This document shows positions 16,612-25,423 of a stretch of DNA of 64,000 bases, one piece after another (positions within the stretch are counted from its first letter, which is position 1; each line of letters opens with the position of its first letter). The notes beneath the pieces were generated by a model. That model was not told where the DNA came from, searched no databases, and worked only from the letters and a program-made list of their open reading frames with translations. The position numbers and the translations under genes are program-made. Source of the DNA: Rhodospirillaceae bacterium (GTDB lineage: Bacteria > Pseudomonadota > Alphaproteobacteria > GCA-2731375); NCBI GenBank assembly GCA_018701215.1, contig JABIWH010000058.1:1-64000 (forward strand), given 5' to 3'.

Positions 16612-17553
16612 TCAGGACAGCGCCGCTTTTAGCCGATCCGCTGCCAATGTCTGGGCCGCGATGGAATCATCGAGCATTGGCGCCATGGAAAAGAAGGCAT
16701 GGATCATGCCCTCGAAATCCACGTGTTCGCAGGCGACCCCATCGGCGATCAGGCGTTCGGCGCATTCCCGGCCTTCATGGGCCAGGATATCGCATTGGGC
16801 CGAGATCAACAGGGCCGGCGGCAAACCGGCGAAAGTCGCCGCCCTGGCAGGCGAGGCGCGCCAATCCGCCAACTCTTCCTCGGACGTGAAGTAATGCTCC
16901 CGGAACCAGGGTATGGACGCCGCCATCAAGGGGCCAAAGCCATTGCCATAGGTCTCATAGGTCGGTGTGCCGCCAGCATAATCCATCACCGGATAGACCA
17001 GTAATTGATAGGCAATTGCCGGGCCGTTGGCATCATCGCGGGCCATCAACGAGATCACCAACGCCAGGTTGCCCCCCGCACTGTCGCCGCCAACCGCGAT
17101 CCGGTCGGCGCGGACGCCCATGCTCTCGGCATTTTCCGATAGCCATTTCGTGGCGGCATAGCAGTCATCCACGGCGGCTGGAAATCTTGCTTCCGGTCCC
17201 ATGCGGTAGTCCACCGACATGACCACGATGCCCGCATCCCGGCAGATCGCCCGGCAGGCGTAATCATGAGTGTCCATGCTGCCGACCACATGGCCGCCGC
17301 CATGGTAATAGACCAGGGCGCCCAATGGACCGGTGGCGCCCTGCGGGCGATACAGCCGTACAGGGATGTCGCCGGCGGGGCCTGGAACGGTCAGCTCCTC
17401 GATGCTGCCAAGCTCGATGGCTGGATTGTCGCGGGCGCGGACGCCGGCCTCCATCTGTTCGCGGGCATCGACGGGGCTTAACTCGTGCATGGGCTTGAGG
17501 CCCAGGGCCTTCATCGCTTCCAACAACGCCACCAATTGCGGTTTCATGGCCAT
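16612..17553 (-). CDS. Alpha/beta hydrolase, hormone-sensitive-lipase family
   Basis: The 313-residue protein has the HSL-family oxyanion motif H-G-G-G, the nucleophile elbow G-D-S-A-G-G, a catalytic Asp in A-Q-C-D-I-L-A-H-E-G and a His in G-M-I-H-A-F-F. These complete the Ser-Asp-His triad of carboxylesterases acting on small acyl esters. It lies 31 bp after an SDR gene in the same direction, so it is probably one operon with the two SDRs, the alcohol dehydrogenase and the flavoenzyme. A role in releasing an ester intermediate of that pathway is inference. Confidence 0.88.
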   Translation of the reverse strand: MAMKPQLVALLEAMKALGLKPMHELSPVDAREQMEAGVRARDNPAIELGSIEELTVPGPAGDIPVRLYRPQGATGPLGALVYYHGGGHVVGSMDTHDYACRAICRDAGIVVMSVDYRMGPEARFPAAVDDCYAATKWLSENAESMGVRADRIAVGGDSAGGNLALVISLMARDDANGPAIAYQLLVYPVMDYAGGTPTYETYGNGFGPLMAASIPWFREHYFTSEEELADWRASPARAATFAGLPPALLISAQCDILAHEGRECAERLIADGVACEHVDFEGMIHAFFSMAPMLDDSIAAQTLAADRLKAALS

Positions 17554-17584
17554 GGCCTCTTTCCTCTCTACGATAATTGTTTGA

Positions 17585-18346
17585 TCAATACTGAACGCTG
17601 GGTGTCAGGGCGCCGTCAACCAACAGGTTGGTGCCGCAAATATAACTGGCCAGGGGGCTGCAAAGGAAGACCGCGGCGTCGGCAACTTCCTGCGGCGTAC
17701 CCATGCGGCCCATGGGAATTTTTGCCAGGACGGACTTGAATAGCTCCGGCGTTTCGATTTCGCGTTGTTGCTGTACGCCGCCCTCGAAGTAGATCGTGCC
17801 GGGAGAGACCGAATTGACGCGAATGCCTCTTGGTGCCAGCTCGTGGGCCAGATTGGACATATAGTTGATCAAGGCCATTTTCATGGCGTTGTAGGCACGT
17901 ACACCGCCAAAATAAAACAGTGCGGAGACGGTATTGATGGCAACGATGGCGCCGGTATCCGATTTTTCCAGATGAGGCAAGGCCGCATCAACCGTGTGAA
18001 TGGTGCCCATGATGTCGATTTCAAAGGCACCCCGCCAAGCCGCGTCGCTATTGCCGACGACGATGGCCGAGACATTCGGCACCAGGATATCCAAGCCGCC
18101 CAGTTCGCCCGCCGCATCGGCGATCCAGGCTCGCAAGGCGGCTTCATCGCCCACGTCGACGGCGGCGCCGGTGGCCCGTACGCCCATGCTCTGCAAAGCT
18201 GCGACGGACTCGGTGATGTCATCGCCGTTACGGGCACAGATCGCCAGATCGGCGCCTTCCTTTGCCAGGCGCTCGGCGATGGCCCGGCCGATGCCCTTGG
18301 TGGCGCCGGTGACCATGGCCTTTTTGCCTTTCAATCCTAGGTCCAT
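17585..18346 (-). CDS. SDR-family oxidoreductase, copy 1 of a tandem pair
   Basis: This 253-residue classical SDR has the NAD(P) motif T-G-A-T-K-G-I-G (13-20), Y152-N-A-M-K156 and Thr139 at the usual catalytic Ser position. The NNAG motif is replaced by P-N-V-S-A. It is about 75% identical over its full ungapped length (hand count, 62 differences in 253) to the next gene upstream, and both end with the same 13 residues. SDRs of this type oxidise or reduce secondary alcohols; the substrate is unknown. Confidence 0.87.
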   Translation of the reverse strand: MDLGLKGKKAMVTGATKGIGRAIAERLAKEGADLAICARNGDDITESVAALQSMGVRATGAAVDVGDEAALRAWIADAAGELGGLDILVPNVSAIVVGNSDAAWRGAFEIDIMGTIHTVDAALPHLEKSDTGAIVAINTVSALFYFGGVRAYNAMKMALINYMSNLAHELAPRGIRVNSVSPGTIYFEGGVQQQREIETPELFKSVLAKIPMGRMGTPQEVADAAVFLCSPLASYICGTNLLVDGALTPSVQY

Positions 18347-18364
18347 CTTGATTAATACTGTTGA

Positions 18365-19126
18365 TTAATACTGAACGCTGGGTGTCAGGGCGCCGTCGAC
18401 CAACAGATTGGTGCCTGATATGAAACTCGCCATGGGGCTGCACAAAAAGACCGTGGCGTTGGCGACTTCTTCCGGCGTGCCCATGCGGCCCATGGGGTTC
18501 AGGCCCAAAGCACCCTTATAGATTTCCGGTGTTTCGACCTCACGGGTGTGCCAGACGCCGCCCTTGAAATAGATCGTGCCCGGCGAGACCGAGTTGACGC
18601 GAATGCCCTTGGGCGCCAGTTCGTGGGCCAGGTTCGACATATGATTGACCAGGGCGGCCTTCAATGTGTTGTAGGGGCGCACGCCGCCAAAATACTGCAG
18701 GGCGGCGACGGAATTGATGGTGACGATGGCGCCGGCCTCGGACTTTTCCAGATGAGGCAGGGCCGCCTGCACCGTATGAATGGTGCCCATGATGTCGATC
18801 TCGAATGCGGTTTGCCAGGCTTCATCGGTATCGACGCTGGCCATGGCCGAGACATTCGGCACCAGAATATCCAGACCGCCCAATTCGTTTGCCGCACTGT
18901 TGATCCAGGCTTTCAAGGCCGGGCTGTCGCTGACGTCAACAGCGCTGCCAGTGGCCTGCACGCCCATGCCTTGCAGGGCGGCCACGGCTTCGGCGACTTC
19001 ATTGCCATTGCGGGCACAGATCGCCACATCGGCACCTTCCATGGCCAGTCGGTTGGCGATCGCCCGGCCAATGCCCCGGCTGCCGCCCGTTACCATGGCC
19101 TTCTTGCCCTTTAGTCCTAAATCCAT
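18365..19126 (-). CDS. SDR-family oxidoreductase, copy 2 of a tandem pair
   Basis: The start is placed at the ATG at 19126, giving 253 residues that align end to end with its neighbour; an upstream Met would add 28 residues with no counterpart. The motifs are T-G-G-S-R-G-I-G, Ser139, Y152 and K156, so this copy keeps the standard catalytic Ser where copy 1 has Thr. The NNAG motif is again P-N-V-S-A. The gap to copy 1 is 18 bp. The two copies may act on different substrates or stereoisomers. Confidence 0.87.
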   Translation of the reverse strand: MDLGLKGKKAMVTGGSRGIGRAIANRLAMEGADVAICARNGNEVAEAVAALQGMGVQATGSAVDVSDSPALKAWINSAANELGGLDILVPNVSAMASVDTDEAWQTAFEIDIMGTIHTVQAALPHLEKSEAGAIVTINSVAALQYFGGVRPYNTLKAALVNHMSNLAHELAPKGIRVNSVSPGTIYFKGGVWHTREVETPEIYKGALGLNPMGRMGTPEEVANATVFLCSPMASFISGTNLLVDGALTPSVQY

Positions 19127-19176
19127 GTGATGTCTGTTCCTGTTGATAAATTGCCTGTGAATCCGTTGCTCGGATG

Positions 19177-20223
19177 CTAAAGCATTTCCGGGTCGAGCAA
19201 AATCTTGCATTGGTGGGAGGGCGTTTTCAGGTCTTCGAAGGCAGCGGAAAACGCATCGAAGCCGACCACGTCCGTGACCATGGCGCCGCCGTCGATACGG
19301 CCCCGGTTCAGCATCTCCAGCGCCAGTTCAAAATCCTGGCGCTCGTACATATAGACATAGCGCACGTTGAGCTCCTTGGTGATCGCCTTGACCGGCATGA
19401 TGGTGTCGGGCCGCATGCAGACGCCGGCCACCACCAGACGGCCGTTCATCGGTGCATAGTCCATAGCCAGTTGCTGGCTGCCCGGTATTCCGACGCAATC
19501 GAACACCACGTCGGGGCGGCTGGAGGCGATTTGCTTGTAGCGGCCAATGACGTTTTCGGTGCTGGCATCAATGCCGTCCGTCGCACCCATGGCGGCGGCC
19601 TTGTCCAGGCGGCCGGCCAGCAAATCGGATATCACCACGTGGCGGGCGCCGAAAAAGCGGCACCATAGTGCCACCGCCAGACCTATGGGACCGGCCCCGA
19701 CGATCAACACCGCGTCGCCTGGTTTCAGTTGCGCCGCGCGTACCGCGTGCAGGCCAACCGACAGCGGTTCCACCAATGCACCGGCTTGATAGTCGACACC
19801 ATCGGGCAGGGCCAAGGCTTCGGCACCGCCGACCCGGACGTAATCCGCATAGGCGCCGCCCAGCTGCCCCAGGCCGCCAAAGATGGCGTCGCGGCAGCGG
19901 TGGCCGCGTCCGTCCAGACATTCCAGACAGTGGCCGCAGGCGATGTAGGGCAGGGCGCAGACTCGGTCGCCTTCGTGCCAGCCGCCGGGCGCCTGGGCGC
20001 CGACCTCGACCACCTCGCCGCAGAATTCGTGGCCCATGATGGCGCCGCCAGGCAGCGGTGCCATGCCGCCCGAGCGGTCGGTCACGGCGGAGAGATGCAG
20101 GTCAGTGCCGCAGATGCCGCAATTCTTGACCTTGACCAGCAGATCGGTGGAGAGGGGTTGGGGTGTCTCGACCTCTCTGATGACCAGGGGTTGGCCTGGT
20201 GCTTCGAATAAAGCTGCACGCAT
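19177..20223 (-). CDS. Zinc-dependent medium-chain alcohol/polyol dehydrogenase
   Basis: From the ATG at 20223 (GGGAAGAGATGAA upstream) the protein has 348 residues. It shows C-G-I-C-G-T-D-L-H (catalytic Zn Cys), G-H-E-F, four structural-zinc Cys in C-G-H-C-L-E-C-x6-C and the Rossmann motif G-A-G-P-I-G-L-A. This is the sorbitol/threonine dehydrogenase type of MDR enzyme, oxidising a secondary alcohol with NAD(P). It is the first gene of the minus-strand oxidoreductase set and is divergent from the epimerase gene, so the 72-bp gap holds both promoters. Confidence 0.9.
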   Translation of the reverse strand: MRAALFEAPGQPLVIREVETPQPLSTDLLVKVKNCGICGTDLHLSAVTDRSGGMAPLPGGAIMGHEFCGEVVEVGAQAPGGWHEGDRVCALPYIACGHCLECLDGRGHRCRDAIFGGLGQLGGAYADYVRVGGAEALALPDGVDYQAGALVEPLSVGLHAVRAAQLKPGDAVLIVGAGPIGLAVALWCRFFGARHVVISDLLAGRLDKAAAMGATDGIDASTENVIGRYKQIASSRPDVVFDCVGIPGSQQLAMDYAPMNGRLVVAGVCMRPDTIMPVKAITKELNVRYVYMYERQDFELALEMLNRGRIDGGAMVTDVVGFDAFSAAFEDLKTPSHQCKILLDPEML

Positions 20224-20295
20224 TTCATCTCTTCCCGGCTGTGCCTCGTTGAGGCTATTGTCCAAGTGCCCGAGCCTGAACGCAAGATGGAATAA

Positions 20296-21342
20296 ATGAG
20301 CAAAGTTTTAGACCCTGCAGACTTTCCCACTGGTTTCGCCGACGCGGCGGCGTTGGAAGAATTCATGACCCGGCCTTCCCAGGCCCTAATCGATGACCTG
20401 GCGGCCCTGGATGGCGACATCATGGTGCTGGGCGTCGGCGGCAAGATGGGCCCGACCCTGGCGCGTCTGGCCAAGCGGGCCGCGCCCGATAAGCGGGTCA
20501 TCGGCGTCGCCAGATTTTCCGAAGCCGGCGTGGCCGAGGCTCTGCAAAGCCACGGCATCGAAACCATCACCTGTGATTTGCTGGACCGGGACGCGGTCGC
20601 CGCGTTGCCTGACATTGCCAATATCGTCTTCATGGCGGGACGGAAATTCGGCTCCGCCGGGGCGGAGGAGCTAACCTGGGCCATGAACGTGCATGTTCCG
20701 GCCATCGTGGCCGAGCGATTTTGCAAGGCGCGGATCGTCAGCTTCTCGACCGCCTGCGTCTATCCCTTTGTCTCCATCCACTCCCAAGGCGCCGACGAAG
20801 ACATGGCGGCAACCCCGCCACCGGGAGAATATGCGAACTCCTGCGTGGGTCGGGAGCGGATGTTTGAATATTTCTCCAGCCAACATGACACGCCGGGCCG
20901 CAGCATCCGCCTGAGCTATGCCATCGATATGCGCTACGGCGTGCTGTACGACGTCGCGGCCAAGGTCTGGGCCGGCGAGGAAATAGATTTGACCATGGGG
21001 CACGCCAACGTCATTTGGCAGGGCGATGCCAATGCCCAGGTGCTGCGCGCCCTCTGCCATTGCACCACGCCGCCCAGCCCGCTGAATGTAACCGGGCCGG
21101 AAGTCGTCGCCGTCGCCTGGTTGGCACAGGAATTCGGCAGACGGTTCGGCATGACGGCCAAGTTGGTGGGGGAGCCGGCACGGGAAGCCTGGTTGATCAA
21201 CACGGCCCGGGCCGAGAAGTTGTTTGGCTATCCCATGGTTTCACTGCACAGCATGGTCGACTGGGTTGCCGATTGGGTGGCACGGGACGGCGGCAGTTTG
21301 GGCAAGCCGACACATTTCGAAGTGCGTGATGGCAACTATTGA
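20296..21342 (+). CDS. NAD-dependent epimerase/dehydratase-like extended SDR
   Basis: The 348 residues carry an N-terminal Rossmann motif (V-L-G-V-G-G-K-M-G, about 45-52), F-S-T-A-C-V-Y and Y179-A-N-S-C183. Extended SDRs normally have Y-x-x-x-K; here Cys183 stands in the Lys position, so either the active site is altered or another residue substitutes. The last 14 bases overlap the following GNAT gene. The neighbourhood suggests action on a sugar-like or hydroxy-acid compound, but the substrate is not known. Confidence 0.8.
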   Translation: MSKVLDPADFPTGFADAAALEEFMTRPSQALIDDLAALDGDIMVLGVGGKMGPTLARLAKRAAPDKRVIGVARFSEAGVAEALQSHGIETITCDLLDRDAVAALPDIANIVFMAGRKFGSAGAEELTWAMNVHVPAIVAERFCKARIVSFSTACVYPFVSIHSQGADEDMAATPPPGEYANSCVGRERMFEYFSSQHDTPGRSIRLSYAIDMRYGVLYDVAAKVWAGEEIDLTMGHANVIWQGDANAQVLRALCHCTTPPSPLNVTGPEVVAVAWLAQEFGRRFGMTAKLVGEPAREAWLINTARAEKLFGYPMVSLHSMVDWVADWVARDGGSLGKPTHFEVRDGNY

Positions 21343-22174
21343 AAACCTGATCTGGCAGGATCTTGCCGTGGCCGAGGTGGACGAGGCCGTGGCCCTGAAC
21401 GTGGAGGCGGGCTGGAACCAGAACGCCGCCGATTGGCAATTGATGCTGGAAATGGGCGAGGGGACCGGAGTTCGGGAGCGTGAACTGGTGGCGTCCTCGA
21501 TGCTGCTGCCCCACGGTGACCGCTTCGCCTGGATCGCGATGATTTTGGTCACCGCAAGGTGGCAACGCAAAGGTCTGGCCAGCCAGTTGATGCACCGCTG
21601 TATCGCCCGTGCCGAGGAATTGAATTTGGTTGCCGGCCTGGATGCCACAGAGGCCGGGCGCAAGGTCTATCTGCCGCTTGGCTTCGAGGATATTTATGCC
21701 CTGACCCGCTGGCAGGCCGAGGATATAAAATTGGGCCTGCCTGATGGCGTGCGGCCCATGCTGGTGGCTGATCTGGATGCGGTGGCGGCCTGGGACGCAC
21801 GGATTTTTGGTGCCGCGCGGCCCGGCTTGTTGACGCATTTGCATGGCCGTTGTCCCGAACGTGCCTTCGTGTTGCAGCGTGATGGCGCCCTGCAGGGCTT
21901 TGTCTTGGCCCGTGACGGCCGGCAGGCAACCCAGATCGGGCCATTGTCGGCGGAGAGCGAGGCGGATGCACAGGCTCTGTTACAAGCTGCCTTGGCGGAC
22001 CATGGGGGACCGGTTTTTCTTGATGCCGCCGATCATCATAAGAACCTGGCGCGGTGGTTGGCGGCTGCCGGCTTCTCCAAACAGCGTGGCTATATGCGCA
22101 TGCTGTTGGGAACCGAGACGCCCATTGATGATCCGGCGCGGGTATTCCTGATCGCCGGGCCGGAGCTTGGCTGA
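21329..22174 (+). CDS. GNAT-family N-acetyltransferase
   Basis: The ATG at 21329 lies inside the end of the epimerase gene and gives 281 residues; the longer frame upstream is only the epimerase read in another frame. The acetyl-CoA loop appears in V-T-A-R-W-Q-R-K-G-L-A-S-Q-L-M (about 74-88), the Q/R-x-x-G-x-G/A signature. A second GNAT-like half fills the C-terminus, as in two-domain acetyltransferases. The stop overlaps the next start as TGATG. Confidence 0.82.
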   Translation: MATIENLIWQDLAVAEVDEAVALNVEAGWNQNAADWQLMLEMGEGTGVRERELVASSMLLPHGDRFAWIAMILVTARWQRKGLASQLMHRCIARAEELNLVAGLDATEAGRKVYLPLGFEDIYALTRWQAEDIKLGLPDGVRPMLVADLDAVAAWDARIFGAARPGLLTHLHGRCPERAFVLQRDGALQGFVLARDGRQATQIGPLSAESEADAQALLQAALADHGGPVFLDAADHHKNLARWLAAAGFSKQRGYMRMLLGTETPIDDPARVFLIAGPELG

Positions 22175-22806
22175 TGACAATAACCGCATCAATGGTTGAG
22201 ATCAGACCGGCGACGCCGGATCAGGCGGAGCGAGCGGCGGTATTGCTGTATTCCACCGCCGCGCCGGTCTTCGATTTTCTGTATGGCGGCGACCCGGCCT
22301 TCTGCATGCGAATACTGGCAGAACAATGGCAGGCGGACGAGAGCCTGTTAAGCCATCGCCATGCCATGGGCGCCTATGATGACGAAGGAAACTTGCTGGG
22401 ATTGGAGCTTGGCTTTGACTATGACGCCATGGCAGTGGCTTTAGCGGGTAGCCAGGCGGTTATCAGGGCGAACGCAGAGCCGGAACAATTGCGGCGGATA
22501 GCGGCGGCAACAGATCAGCTTAACTATCTCTCGCCTAACACGCCGCTGGGAGAATACTGCGTTGAAAATTTGGCGGTCACGGATACGGTCAAGATCCATG
22601 GCCTGGGCCGCCGTCTGCTGGAAGGGGCGTTCGCGCGCGCCAAAGCTACCGGCTACAAGGCGGTCTGCCTGGATGTGTTGGATGGTAACCCGGCTTTTGG
22701 TTTCTATCTGCATCTGGGAATGCATCTGGCCTGCGAAGTGCGCTTGCCGGGGTTAATTGAACAATGTGGCCTGCCGGCGGTTCTCCGCATGACTAAGGCG
22801 GTTTAG
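22174..22806 (+). CDS. GNAT-family N-acetyltransferase
   Basis: The 210-residue protein has V-E-N-L-A-V and H-G-L-G-R-R-L-L-E-G-A (about 128-150), the beta4-alpha3 acetyl-CoA-binding signature of GNAT enzymes. The start ATG shares a base with the preceding stop. It closes a three-gene unit (epimerase, GNAT, GNAT) that ends at a strong hairpin immediately after the stop codon. The acceptor is unknown. Confidence 0.82.
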   Translation: MTITASMVEIRPATPDQAERAAVLLYSTAAPVFDFLYGGDPAFCMRILAEQWQADESLLSHRHAMGAYDDEGNLLGLELGFDYDAMAVALAGSQAVIRANAEPEQLRRIAAATDQLNYLSPNTPLGEYCVENLAVTDTVKIHGLGRRLLEGAFARAKATGYKAVCLDVLDGNPAFGFYLHLGMHLACEVRLPGLIEQCGLPAVLRMTKAV

Positions 22807-22853
22807 AAAATAAAGGCCGCATCCGGCATGCTGCCGGGTGCGGCCTTTATTTT
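22807..22853. terminator. Strong bidirectional terminator
   Basis: A 22-bp stem with a 3-base loop runs from AAAATAAAGGCCGCA to TGCGGCCTTTATTTT, with CCGGCA/TGCCGG inside. It is flanked by A-tracts and T-tracts, so it can stop transcription from both the GNAT gene and the convergent substrate-binding protein gene. Confidence 0.9.
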
Positions 22854-22861
22854 GGAATGAT

Positions 22862-23854
22862 CTAGCCGCCGAACTTCACGGACATGTCCAGGAAGTCGTT
22901 GCGGTAGGTCTTTTTAATATCGAAGGGCGTCTTCAGTTTGAAATAGGCTTCGATCAGTTTGTAGTCCGCTTCCATGCGGGCGGGATCGAAATAGCCGATG
23001 GCGCCGTTGCGGGAGCTGTCGGCATCCATCAATTCCTTCACCAGGGCCCAGTTGGCCATGGAGGAACCGCGCTTCAGTCCGCTATTGGCATCCATCAAAG
23101 CAGTGATGCAGGGATCGGCGTTCTTGGCACAGGCCGCATAGGCTTTTTGCGTCACCTTGACGAAGTTTTTCACCACGCCGGGGTTCTCTTTTAGATACTT
23201 GCCATTGGCGATCACCGAATTGCCGTAGGGGTTAACGCCGAGATCCTTACCGGCGACGAAGCCCATGTCATCGCCAAAGATTTTTTGGAAGACAAAATGA
23301 ATATTGTAGAACGAAGTGGTGACGGCGATGGAATCGGATTTCAGGGCCGCGATTTTCGCGTTCGGCTTTATGTTTACCCAAGTGACCGAGTCGGTCGCCA
23401 TGCCGGCGGCCTTGGCGAAGGCGGGCCACATCTGACGCGCCGCGTCCCACGGCGGGTTGCCGATTTTCTTGCCGGCGAAATCCTTGATATTCTTGATGCC
23501 GGAGCTTTTCTTCCAATAGAAGCCGTAAGGCGAGTTGGCATAGATGTTAAAGACGGCAACCAAGTCGGCGCCCTTGCCCTTGTTGACCAGGGCGGTGCCC
23601 AGATCGGCAATGCCTAGCTGATTCTTGCCAATGCCGACGCGTTGCGAAGACAGGGTGGAACCCTTGCCTTGTTCAATGGTCAGATCGATGCCGGCATCGG
23701 CGTACCAGCCCTGGGCCTTGGCCCAGTAGACCGGGGCGTGATCGCCGCCCGCGACCCAGTTCAGAATGAAACTGAGTTTTTCTGCCGCCTGCGCGGAACC
23801 GCCCATCAACACGAGGCCGAAGAGGGCCGCGAGGACGAATTTGGTAAATTTCAT
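22862..23854 (-). CDS. ABC transporter substrate-binding protein, SsuA/NMT1-like
   Basis: From the ATG at 23854 (GGGGAGA upstream) the 330-residue precursor has a clear Sec signal ending A-Q-A-A-E, then the NMT1/SsuA fold start (F-I-L-N-W-V-A-G-G-D-H-A-P-V-Y-W-A-K-A-Q-G-W-Y). Such proteins deliver sulfonates, nitrate-like, pyrimidine-precursor or aromatic ligands to a two-part ABC importer. No transporter genes are beside it; the matching permease and ATPase lie on the other side of tetR in the divergent operon. A shared operator in the divergent promoter region supports co-regulation. Confidence 0.88.
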   Translation of the reverse strand: MKFTKFVLAALFGLVLMGGSAQAAEKLSFILNWVAGGDHAPVYWAKAQGWYADAGIDLTIEQGKGSTLSSQRVGIGKNQLGIADLGTALVNKGKGADLVAVFNIYANSPYGFYWKKSSGIKNIKDFAGKKIGNPPWDAARQMWPAFAKAAGMATDSVTWVNIKPNAKIAALKSDSIAVTTSFYNIHFVFQKIFGDDMGFVAGKDLGVNPYGNSVIANGKYLKENPGVVKNFVKVTQKAYAACAKNADPCITALMDANSGLKRGSSMANWALVKELMDADSSRNGAIGYFDPARMEADYKLIEAYFKLKTPFDIKKTYRNDFLDMSVKFGG

Positions 23855-23931
23855 ATCTAGTCTCCCCGAAACGTTTGTTTGTCCCGGCTGCATCAACGTC
23901 TTGCTAAACCGGAATAATTTCGATAGCTCTT

Positions 23932-23947
23932 GTAACCAATTGGTTAC
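23932..23947. promoter_or_regulatory. TetR operator 1 (16-bp perfect palindrome)
   Basis: GTAACCAATTGGTTAC is a perfect palindrome placed 20 bp before the tetR start and 77 bp before the divergent binding-protein gene. A related dyad with the same half-sites lies right after tetR, so this is a good TetR operator candidate. Confidence 0.8.
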
Positions 23948-23967
23948 CGGAAACATAGGTTGACCTC

Positions 23968-24636
23968 ATGGTCTCTGTCAACGCATCGACCGCCAAGAAT
24001 AAGCGGGACCCGCAAGCGGCCAAGGAACGTATATTGCAGGCGGCCCTGGCGGAGTTCTCCGAGAAAGGTCTTGGCGGTGCCCGGGTGGATCACATCGCGG
24101 CTAGGGCCGGCGCCAACAAGCGCATGCTGTACCATTATTTCGGCAACAAGGACGATTTGTTCCTGGCGGTGCTGGAGTTTGCCTACAGCGAAATTCGCAA
24201 TGCCGAGCTGGAACTTAATCTTGATGATTTGTCGCCCGAAGAAGGCATGCGGCGGTTGGTTGCCTTCACTTTCGATTATTTCATCAAAGCGCCCTATTTC
24301 ATCAACTTGCTGAATAGCGAGAACCTGCATCAGGCCCGGCATGTGCGCCGTAGCCAGGCCATTGTTGATATGCATGGGCCGGTTATTGGCCTGATTACGG
24401 ACGTCTTGAACAGAGGCGTGGCGGAAGGGGTTTTTCGTTCGGATGCCGATCCGGTACAGGTCTTCATCACCAATGCATCGGTGGCGTATTTTTATTTTTC
24501 GAACATCTACACGCTCTCGACAATTATTGATCGTGACCTTGCCTCGGAGGAAGAATTGGCTGCACGGCGGAGACATGTGATTGATGTGGTAATGGGTTAC
24601 CTGCGGCCACTTGACCCAGCCGAGTTACTGTTATAA
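23968..24636 (+). CDS. TetR/AcrR-family transcriptional regulator
   Basis: The 222-residue protein has the TetR HTH at about residues 20-65 (R-I-L-Q-A-A-L-A-E-F-S-E-K-G, then Y-H-Y-F-G-N-K-D-D-L-F) and an all-helical ligand-binding part. A basic 18-residue tail precedes the HTH. It sits between a divergent binding-protein gene and the catabolic operon. Matching 16-bp dyads occur on both flanks, so it probably represses itself, the transporter binding protein and the catabolic genes until the substrate or an intermediate binds. Confidence 0.9.
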   Translation: MVSVNASTAKNKRDPQAAKERILQAALAEFSEKGLGGARVDHIAARAGANKRMLYHYFGNKDDLFLAVLEFAYSEIRNAELELNLDDLSPEEGMRRLVAFTFDYFIKAPYFINLLNSENLHQARHVRRSQAIVDMHGPVIGLITDVLNRGVAEGVFRSDADPVQVFITNASVAYFYFSNIYTLSTIIDRDLASEEELAARRRHVIDVVMGYLRPLDPAELLL

Positions 24637-24652
24637 GTAACCATTTAGTTAC
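24637..24652. promoter_or_regulatory. TetR operator 2 (16-bp dyad)
   Basis: GTAACCATTTAGTTAC keeps the GTAAC-N6-GTTAC half-sites and spacing of operator 1, starts directly after the tetR stop codon, and ends 15 bp before the GTG of the dioxygenase gene. It could give the catabolic operon its own TetR-controlled entry point. Confidence 0.75.
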
Positions 24653-24667
24653 TTACCGGAGGATGTC

Positions 24668-25411
24668 GTGAATAGGCTGAGCACGTCTGAGCTGAAAAGC
24701 TATCGAAGAACTGGCCATCTGACCGTCCTAAATGCCTTTACTGGCGGCGAAATCGACACCGCCGTCCAGGATGCCCAGAACTGGGCGCAGGCGGAAATTG
24801 GGCGCATGAATGCCGAAGATAAGGCCTGGTATGTCGAAGGCGAAGTTGATGGCAGGCCGGTTCTGCGCAAACTGGATAACCCGGTATATCTGCGGCCAGC
24901 CTTCAGGGCCCTGGCCCGGAACGCGGATTTACTGGCGCGGGTGGAACAGATCATCGGTCCCGATCCACAGGTGCTTTTCTCACAATTGTTCTTCAAATCC
25001 CCCGGCGGCGGCGGGCCGAAACCAGTGCATCAGGACAATTTCTATTTCGGCCCAAATGACATCGAGGGCATGGTCACGGCCTGGATCGCGCTGGATGATG
25101 CGGACGAAGAAAATGGCTGTCTGTATTACGCCGATGGTTCCAATCAGGACCCGATTATTCCCCATACCGCGCCCGCGGGCGAACCTTTCAATTTGTTGGT
25201 TCCAGACCATCTCATGGTGGATTATGAGATGACCGCCGCGCCGGTGCCCAGGGGCGGGGTATCGTTTCATCACGGCAACACCTTGCACCAATCATCGGAC
25301 AATCAGTCAGACCGCTGGCGCCGGGCTTGCGCAATTCACTACGCCAACGGTAAAACCGAGCTGGTTCAACCGGCGTTGAGTTATGACCCTACAGTCATCG
25401 TGACCTTTTAA
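24668..25411 (+). CDS. Phytanoyl-CoA dioxygenase-family Fe(II)/2-oxoglutarate oxygenase
   Basis: The start is GTG at 24668 with GGAGGAT upstream, giving 247 residues. The metal site is H121-Q-D123 and H207 (H-H-G-N-T-L-H), with R217 suited to bind 2-oxoglutarate. PhyH-family enzymes hydroxylate unactivated C-H bonds of small molecules (ectoine, phosphonates, phytanoyl-CoA and others), releasing succinate and CO2. As the first gene after the operator, it may carry out the first oxidation of the imported compound. Neither the substrate nor the position of attack is known. Confidence 0.87.
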   Translation: MNRLSTSELKSYRRTGHLTVLNAFTGGEIDTAVQDAQNWAQAEIGRMNAEDKAWYVEGEVDGRPVLRKLDNPVYLRPAFRALARNADLLARVEQIIGPDPQVLFSQLFFKSPGGGGPKPVHQDNFYFGPNDIEGMVTAWIALDDADEENGCLYYADGSNQDPIIPHTAPAGEPFNLLVPDHLMVDYEMTAAPVPRGGVSFHHGNTLHQSSDNQSDRWRRACAIHYANGKTELVQPALSYDPTVIVTF

Positions 25412-25423
25412 GGATTCTTCGAC

